Positions 6,239 to 9,234 of a stretch of 9,234 nucleotides of DNA are shown in pieces. The stretch covers positions 1 to 9,234 of the forward strand of contig JAURHL010000071.1 in NCBI GenBank assembly GCA_030833305.1, written 5' to 3'. The position numbers and the translations under genes are program-made. Source of the DNA: Acidimicrobiales bacterium (GTDB lineage: Bacteria; Actinomycetota; Acidimicrobiia; Acidimicrobiales; Ilumatobacteraceae). Within the stretch, counting starts at the first letter, position 1. Each line of letters opens with the position of its first letter. The notes under the pieces were generated by a model that saw only the letters and a list, made by a program, of their open reading frames with translations, ran no database searches and was not told the DNA's origin.

Positions 6239-7288
6239 ATGGGGGGCACACCGTTGACGATGTCGGACGTGGACGGCACATGGCTGTCCGAGGCACTCGG
6301 GGGGCGTGTCGACGATTTCTCGATACGGATCATCGGGTCGGGCGAAGGTTTCATGGGGCAACTGGGTCGCGTGTCCCTGCGTGGCAACGGCGTTCCGTCA
6401 TCGGTCATCGTGAAGTTGCCCACCGCCGACCCGGGCGGCCAGATGATCGGACAGATGATGCGGGTGTGGGAGCGCGAGCATCGCTTCTACACCGAGGTGG
6501 CCCACCGGGTCACCGGCGTTCGTCTGGCGAAATGTCTGTACAGCACCGCCGAGCCGTACGCGCTCATTCTCGAGGATCTGGCGCCGGCCACACCCGGCGA
6601 CCAGGTCGCCGGCCCCACCGCCGAACAGGCCCGCACCGCCATCGACACCGCCGCCGCTCTGCACGGCCAGTGGTTCGATCACCCCGACTTGCCGACCCTC
6701 GACTGGATGCCCGGCATCGACGACCCCATGTCGGCCTCGGTCGGCACCATGTTCCCGATGGGTTGGCCCATGTTCCTCGAGCGGTACCGGGATTCGCTCC
6801 CCGCGCGGGTGTTGGGGTGGTGCGAAACCTTCGCCCCCATGGTCGAGACCTGGATGACCAAGTACAGCGATTGGCCCTGCACCCTCATCCACGGGGACTT
6901 CCGTCTCGACAACATGTTCTATTCCGCCGACGGGTCCATGACCCTCATCGACTGGCAGCTGTCCATGCGGGCCCCGAGCACCACCGACCTCGTGTACTTC
7001 CTCGGCACCAACTTGCCCACCGAGATGCGCCGTCAGATGCAGGAGGAATTGATCGACCGCTACTGCCTCGGTTTGCGAGCGCTCGGTGTGCCCGACGAAT
7101 GGTCCGACCACGATCGCATCGTGCAGGGGTACGCCGAAGGCGTGCTGTTTTATTGCACGTCGTTCGCGGCCAGCATCCTCACCCTCGACACCGCGAACGA
7201 GCGGGGCGCGGCCCTGATGGACTCGTTGGTGCGACGGGCGTTCTCGGCCGCCGACGACCTCGACGCCGGTTCACGCCTGGGGTTGTGA
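6239..7288 (+). CDS. APH/CHK-like small-molecule phosphotransferase
   Basis: Protein-kinase-fold phosphotransferase of 349 residues that would transfer phosphate from ATP to a small-molecule hydroxyl. Seen: a glycine-rich stretch IGSGEGFMG (32-40), Lys59 in VIVKL as the ATP lysine, Glu80 in the EREHRFY helix (78-84), LILEDLAP (109-116) as the hinge, the Brenner catalytic motif HGDFRLDN (218-225) with Asp220 and Asn225, and LIDWQ (236-240) with the metal-binding Asp238. EREHRFY and HGDFRLDN followed by DWQ are typical of the ecdysteroid/choline-kinase-like (CHK, EcKL) branch and its actinobacterial relatives rather than true aminoglycoside resistance enzymes, so I would not call it a resistance gene. 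Actinobacterial relatives often lie among lipid or sterol catabolic genes. The start is fixed by GGGGGAGG eight bases upstream; a second ATG seven codons in is less likely. Its 3' end overlaps trmB by 18 bases. Confidence 0.9.
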   Translation: MGGTPLTMSDVDGTWLSEALGGRVDDFSIRIIGSGEGFMGQLGRVSLRGNGVPSSVIVKLPTADPGGQMIGQMMRVWEREHRFYTEVAHRVTGVRLAKCLYSTAEPYALILEDLAPATPGDQVAGPTAEQARTAIDTAAALHGQWFDHPDLPTLDWMPGIDDPMSASVGTMFPMGWPMFLERYRDSLPARVLGWCETFAPMVETWMTKYSDWPCTLIHGDFRLDNMFYSADGSMTLIDWQLSMRAPSTTDLVYFLGTNLPTEMRRQMQEELIDRYCLGLRALGVPDEWSDHDRIVQGYAEGVLFYCTSFAASILTLDTANERGAALMDSLVRRAFSAADDLDAGSRLGL

Positions 7289-7957
7289 GGTTTTCGTCCA
7301 GGCGAGGTCGATCGCGCCACGACCGTCGCGTGAACCTCGGCGTTCGAACACCGTCTCGATGCGCCAATCGGGTCGGCCCTCCACCGGAGGTCCGAACGCT
7401 CCGTGCGCGGCGATCGACCGAGTCGCCGTGACCGCATAATCCTCGATGTCGGTGGCCAGTCGCAACGCCCCACCGACCCGCAACGGACGGGTGAGAGTGC
7501 CGATCAGATCGTCGCGAAGCAGTCTGCGGTTGCGGTGTCGGGCCTTGGGCCACGGATCCGGGAAGAACACCCACACTTCGTCCAGTGAGTCGTCAGCCAG
7601 GCGATTCACGAACACCTGAGCGTCCCCCTCGACGACCCGCAGGTTGGTCAATCCGTGCCGTTCGATACCCGCGAGCATGTTGGCGATGCCTCGGGTGTGC
7701 ACGTCGATGGCCATCAACGCATCGTTCGGGTGGTCGCGCGCGTAGGACACGGCCAGATCTCCTCGTCCGCACCCGATCTCGAGGATCGTGGTTGTCGCGT
7801 CGACGAACGAGTCACGCGGATCGAACCGGTCTCCGTCCTCGTCGATGCTCCACTGATCGATCAGACGCTCGTAGACGTCGCCCATCTCGGCGCCCAGTCG
7901 GCGTCGTCGCGGCCGGAACGTTCGCACCAGCTGGTTCTCGGAGTCGCCGCGCAGCAC
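7271..7957 (-). CDS. trmB: tRNA (guanine-N7-)-methyltransferase
   Basis: SAM-dependent enzyme that makes m7G at position 46 of tRNA variable loops; 228 residues, a typical length. Seen: N-terminal family block VRTFRPRRRRLG (11-22), SAM motif I as LEIGCGRGD (59-67), acidic AIDVH (83-87) after strand 2, the TrmB signature FPDPWPKARHRNRRL (132-146), LATDIEDY (167-174) and the C-terminal TVFERRG (202-208). The start is GTG at 7957-7955: the conserved VRTF block is only ten residues downstream, so a later ATG at residue 25 would delete family sequence. No Shine-Dalgarno is present, but TACCGT (7969-7964) lies exactly six bases upstream, suggesting a leaderless mRNA with a GTG start. It is divergent from the DUF6941-like gene and tail-to-tail with the phosphotransferase. 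Confidence 0.97.
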   Translation of the reverse strand: MLRGDSENQLVRTFRPRRRRLGAEMGDVYERLIDQWSIDEDGDRFDPRDSFVDATTTILEIGCGRGDLAVSYARDHPNDALMAIDVHTRGIANMLAGIERHGLTNLRVVEGDAQVFVNRLADDSLDEVWVFFPDPWPKARHRNRRLLRDDLIGTLTRPLRVGGALRLATDIEDYAVTATRSIAAHGAFGPPVEGRPDWRIETVFERRGSRDGRGAIDLAWTKTSQPQA

Positions 7958-8016
7958 GTCGTCACGGTAACGGGCGAGGGCGTCGCCGGTAACCTTCGCC
8001 GTCGAGGAGGCCGACC
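7958..8016. promoter_or_regulatory. divergent promoter spacer of trmB and DUF6941-like gene
   Basis: On the minus strand TACCGT (7969-7964) sits six bases before the trmB GTG. On the plus strand TAACCT (7990-7995) fits TANNNT and would start transcription near 8002, followed by the strong ribosome binding site GAGGAGG (8004-8010), six bases before the ATG at 8017. No clear -35 boxes are visible. Confidence 0.45.
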
Positions 8017-8439
8017 ATGTCGATTCAACTGCAGGTGGTTCTGGCCGACTACGCGGTGACGCACGACGGAAAGATCATGATGGCCGGGGCGGGTTGGAGC
8101 CAGGTCGGCTCGGGCACCTTCGCCAGCGCCCTGGCGTTCATGGCCAAGGTCCCCTGGGACATGACGGGGCGTGACATCACGATTCGCGCCGACCTGATCG
8201 ACGAGGACGGTCGCGCCGTGACCATCAACAACAACCCGGTCGCGCTGCAGATCGGATTCCGTGTCGAGCGACCCGCCGGTCTGCGCCCCGGATCGGACAT
8301 CGACCAGAATCTGGCGGTCCAGATTCCGCAATTGTCGCTGGCGCCCGGACGCGCCTACGAATGGCGGATCACCGTGGACGGCGAGCGGCGCCAGGAGTGG
8401 AACCGCGGCTTCTTCGTTCGCGCCCCGCTCGAGACCTGA
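8017..8439 (+). CDS. conserved actinobacterial protein, DUF6941-like
   Basis: A 140-residue protein without a known function. It looks all-beta: VVLADYAVTHDGKIMMAGAG (7-26) reads as two strands with a turn; ITIRADLIDEDGRAV (54-68) and YEWRITVDGER (114-124) give further strand pairs; LSLAPGRAYEWRI (106-118) is the typical 'less-than-hydroxyl carrier' type of beta sandwich edge seen in DUF6941 proteins as I remember them. There is no signal peptide or membrane segment, so it is probably cytoplasmic. I see no catalytic residues. The ATG is fixed by GAGGAGG six bases upstream. It ends 18 bases before a strong hairpin terminator and is monocistronic. The family name is from memory and should be treated as tentative; the coding call is firm given the ribosome binding site and compositional fit. 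Confidence 0.8.
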   Translation: MSIQLQVVLADYAVTHDGKIMMAGAGWSQVGSGTFASALAFMAKVPWDMTGRDITIRADLIDEDGRAVTINNNPVALQIGFRVERPAGLRPGSDIDQNLAVQIPQLSLAPGRAYEWRITVDGERRQEWNRGFFVRAPLET

Positions 8440-8456
8440 ACACGGCCCGCGAAAGC

Positions 8457-8485
8457 CGAAGACCCGGCACGAGGCCGGGTCTTCG
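8457..8485. terminator. bidirectional hairpin terminator
   Basis: CGAAGACCCGGC (8457-8468) and GCCGGGTCTTCG (8474-8485) are perfect reverse complements around a five-base loop, a 12-bp GC-rich stem. It lies 18 bases after the stop codon of the DUF6941-like gene and four bases beyond the 3' end of tRNA-Gly on the other strand, so it can end both convergent transcripts. On the minus strand GCTTTC follows; on the plus strand no T run is seen, which is common in high-GC actinobacteria. Confidence 0.85.
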
Positions 8486-8488
8486 ATC

Positions 8489-8564
8489 TGGAGCGGATGA
8501 CGAGATTCGAACTCGCGACCCTCACCTTGGCAAGGTGATGCTCTACCAACTGAGCCACATCCGC
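8489..8564 (-). tRNA. tRNA-Gly(GCC)
   Basis: A 76-base cloverleaf read on the minus strand. The acceptor stem GCGGATG pairs perfectly with CATCCGC, followed by discriminator T and an encoded CCA. The D arm is GCTC-AGTTGGTA-GAGC. The anticodon stem TCACC/GGTGA encloses loop TTGCCAA, giving anticodon GCC (8531-8529 on the plus strand). The variable loop is GGGTC. The T arm is GCGAG-TTCGAAT-CTCGT with one G-T wobble. The whole closely resembles bacterial tRNA-Gly(GCC), which reads GGC and GGU codons. Confidence 0.98.
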
Positions 8565-8574
8565 AGGTGTCCCA

Positions 8575-8602
8575 AGTTTACCGTTCGACCTGCGGGCGAC
8601 AA
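8575..8602 (-). promoter_or_regulatory. tRNA-Gly promoter
   Basis: On the minus strand TTGTCG (8602-8597) and TAAACT (8580-8575) are separated by 16 bases and resemble vegetative -35 and -10 boxes. The -10 box ends ten bases before the mature tRNA 5' end, giving a very short leader. Both boxes lie in the 43-base gap after the EamA stop codon, so the tRNA need not depend on read-through. Confidence 0.65.
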
Positions 8603-8607
8603 CCCCG

Positions 8608-9234
8608 CTACTCGACCGGTTCGGGCACCACCGGCACCCCACGTGGACTTCGATCCCAGACACTGCCGGCCAATCCACCGAGGACGAAGGCGGCGCCGAC
8701 CACCTGAAGCCACCCCAGGTGCTGCTCGTAGACCAACCAGCCACCGAAGACCGAGATCACCGGACTGCCGAGGGTCAACAACGACGTGGTCGTGACCGGA
8801 ATGTGCCGACTGGCCCACGAGATGAGTCCGTGTCCCACCAAACCCGGACCGGCCACCATCGCGATCACGAAACACAGGTCCGACAGACTCAGACTCGAGG
8901 TGTCCTTGCCCATCAGCACACAGAACGGCGTGATCACGACGGTCCCCACGATGAACACACCGGCCAGGAACGCCCATCCGTCCATACCTTCGTTGCGACG
9001 ACGCTTCAACGTGATGAAATAGATGGTGAAGCAACACACGTTGAGGCCCGCCAACAGATCACCCTTCAGTGATGCGCCGTCGGTGTTCGCACCCGAAAGA
9101 ATCACGACCGCCAAACCGGCGAAGGCCATGACGGCGAACGGCAAACGCTTGGCATCGCTGCGCTCGCCCACCAGTCGGTTGGCGCCGAGCAACAAGATCG
9201 CCGGGGTGAGTGCCCCGATCAGAGTGGCATTGGC
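8608..9234 (-). CDS. EamA/DMT-family transporter (N-terminus beyond window edge)
   Basis: Inner-membrane metabolite or drug exporter of the drug/metabolite transporter superfamily. The last 208 residues are visible. The first of these, with PAILLLGANRLVGERSD (11-27), form the typical end of the first EamA repeat (Pro in the helix, then a GE turn). Six hydrophobic segments follow at about 33-48, 58-76, 87-108, 118-140, 148-169 and 176-193; the last four to five make up the second EamA repeat, including SLLTLGSPVISVFGGWLVYE (151-170) with its conserved proline and glutamate. The C-terminal tail (194-208) is short and proline-rich. Full members have about ten helices and 280-310 residues, so roughly 90 residues are missing to the right. 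The substrate cannot be read from sequence. The frame stays open to the window end with no start codon needed inside it; a TTG at 9195 is internal to a helix. Confidence 0.92.
   Translation of the reverse strand, partial: ANATLIGALTPAILLLGANRLVGERSDAKRLPFAVMAFAGLAVVILSGANTDGASLKGDLLAGLNVCCFTIYFITLKRRRNEGMDGWAFLAGVFIVGTVVITPFCVLMGKDTSSLSLSDLCFVIAMVAGPGLVGHGLISWASRHIPVTTTSLLTLGSPVISVFGGWLVYEQHLGWLQVVGAAFVLGGLAGSVWDRSPRGVPVVPEPVE

Noticed and set aside
4850..7288. An 812-codon stop-free frame on the plus strand running antisense to the FAD oxidase into the phosphotransferase
   Set aside because: Its first 463 codons are low-complexity Arg/His/Gly-rich sequence opposite a gene with clear family motifs. 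Only the part from 6239, after the strong ribosome binding site, is a recognisable protein.
6239..7288. Aminoglycoside resistance phosphotransferase
   Set aside because: The motifs fit the broad APH fold, but the pattern is CHK/EcKL-like and the context is metabolic, not resistance.
8489..8564. tRNA-Gly as an integration site for a mobile element
   Set aside because: No second copy of the tRNA 3' end, integrase or element gene is present; both sides look like ordinary chromosome.

Overview
The window is a gene-dense, GC-rich stretch of bacterial chromosome. The GC-biased third codon positions, the CYP142-like P450, the APH/CHK-type phosphotransferase, the DUF6941-like protein and the TANNNT-type -10 boxes next to start codons all suggest an actinobacterium. 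A marine or soil acidimicrobial lineage is my best guess, but this is inference; no rRNA or marker phylogeny is available. I see no mobile element, CRISPR array or phage gene. No gene-free stretch exceeds about 105 bases.

Left part (1-4821), oxygenases and small accessory enzymes: a cytochrome P450 cut by the left edge (minus strand) is divergent from a TauD/TfdA-type Fe(II)/2-oxoglutarate dioxygenase (plus). A second P450 with CYP142-like features follows on the plus strand after 29 bases. The 103-base divergent spacer holds a perfect 10-bp inverted repeat just upstream of the dioxygenase ribosome binding site, a good operator candidate. Next come a DUF1330-related protein (minus, convergent with the second P450) and a DinB-like protein (plus), divergent from each other across a spacer with a 9-bp direct repeat.

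Middle part (4835-7957): an FAD-linked oxidase of the D-lactate/D-2-hydroxyglutarate dehydrogenase type (minus) and an APH/CHK-like phosphotransferase (plus) are divergent with only 33 bases between their start codons. The phosphotransferase is tail-to-tail with, and overlaps by 18 bases, trmB, the tRNA (guanine-N7-)-methyltransferase (minus).

Right part (7958-9234), housekeeping: a DUF6941-like protein (plus), a strong hairpin terminator, tRNA-Gly(GCC) on the minus strand with its own promoter, and the C-terminal two thirds of an EamA/DMT-family membrane transporter running off the right edge.

The most coherent theme is oxidative metabolism of a hydrophobic substrate. Two P450s and a 2OG dioxygenase could hydroxylate it, an FAD dehydrogenase could oxidise a hydroxyacid, and a CHK-like kinase could phosphorylate an alcohol. 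The CYP142 resemblance points to sterol or isoprenoid side chains. This linkage is inference: the genes lie in several transcription units and no ferredoxin or reductase partner is visible. A second theme is that at least three genes have a TANNNT box exactly six bases before the start codon, as expected for leaderless mRNAs.
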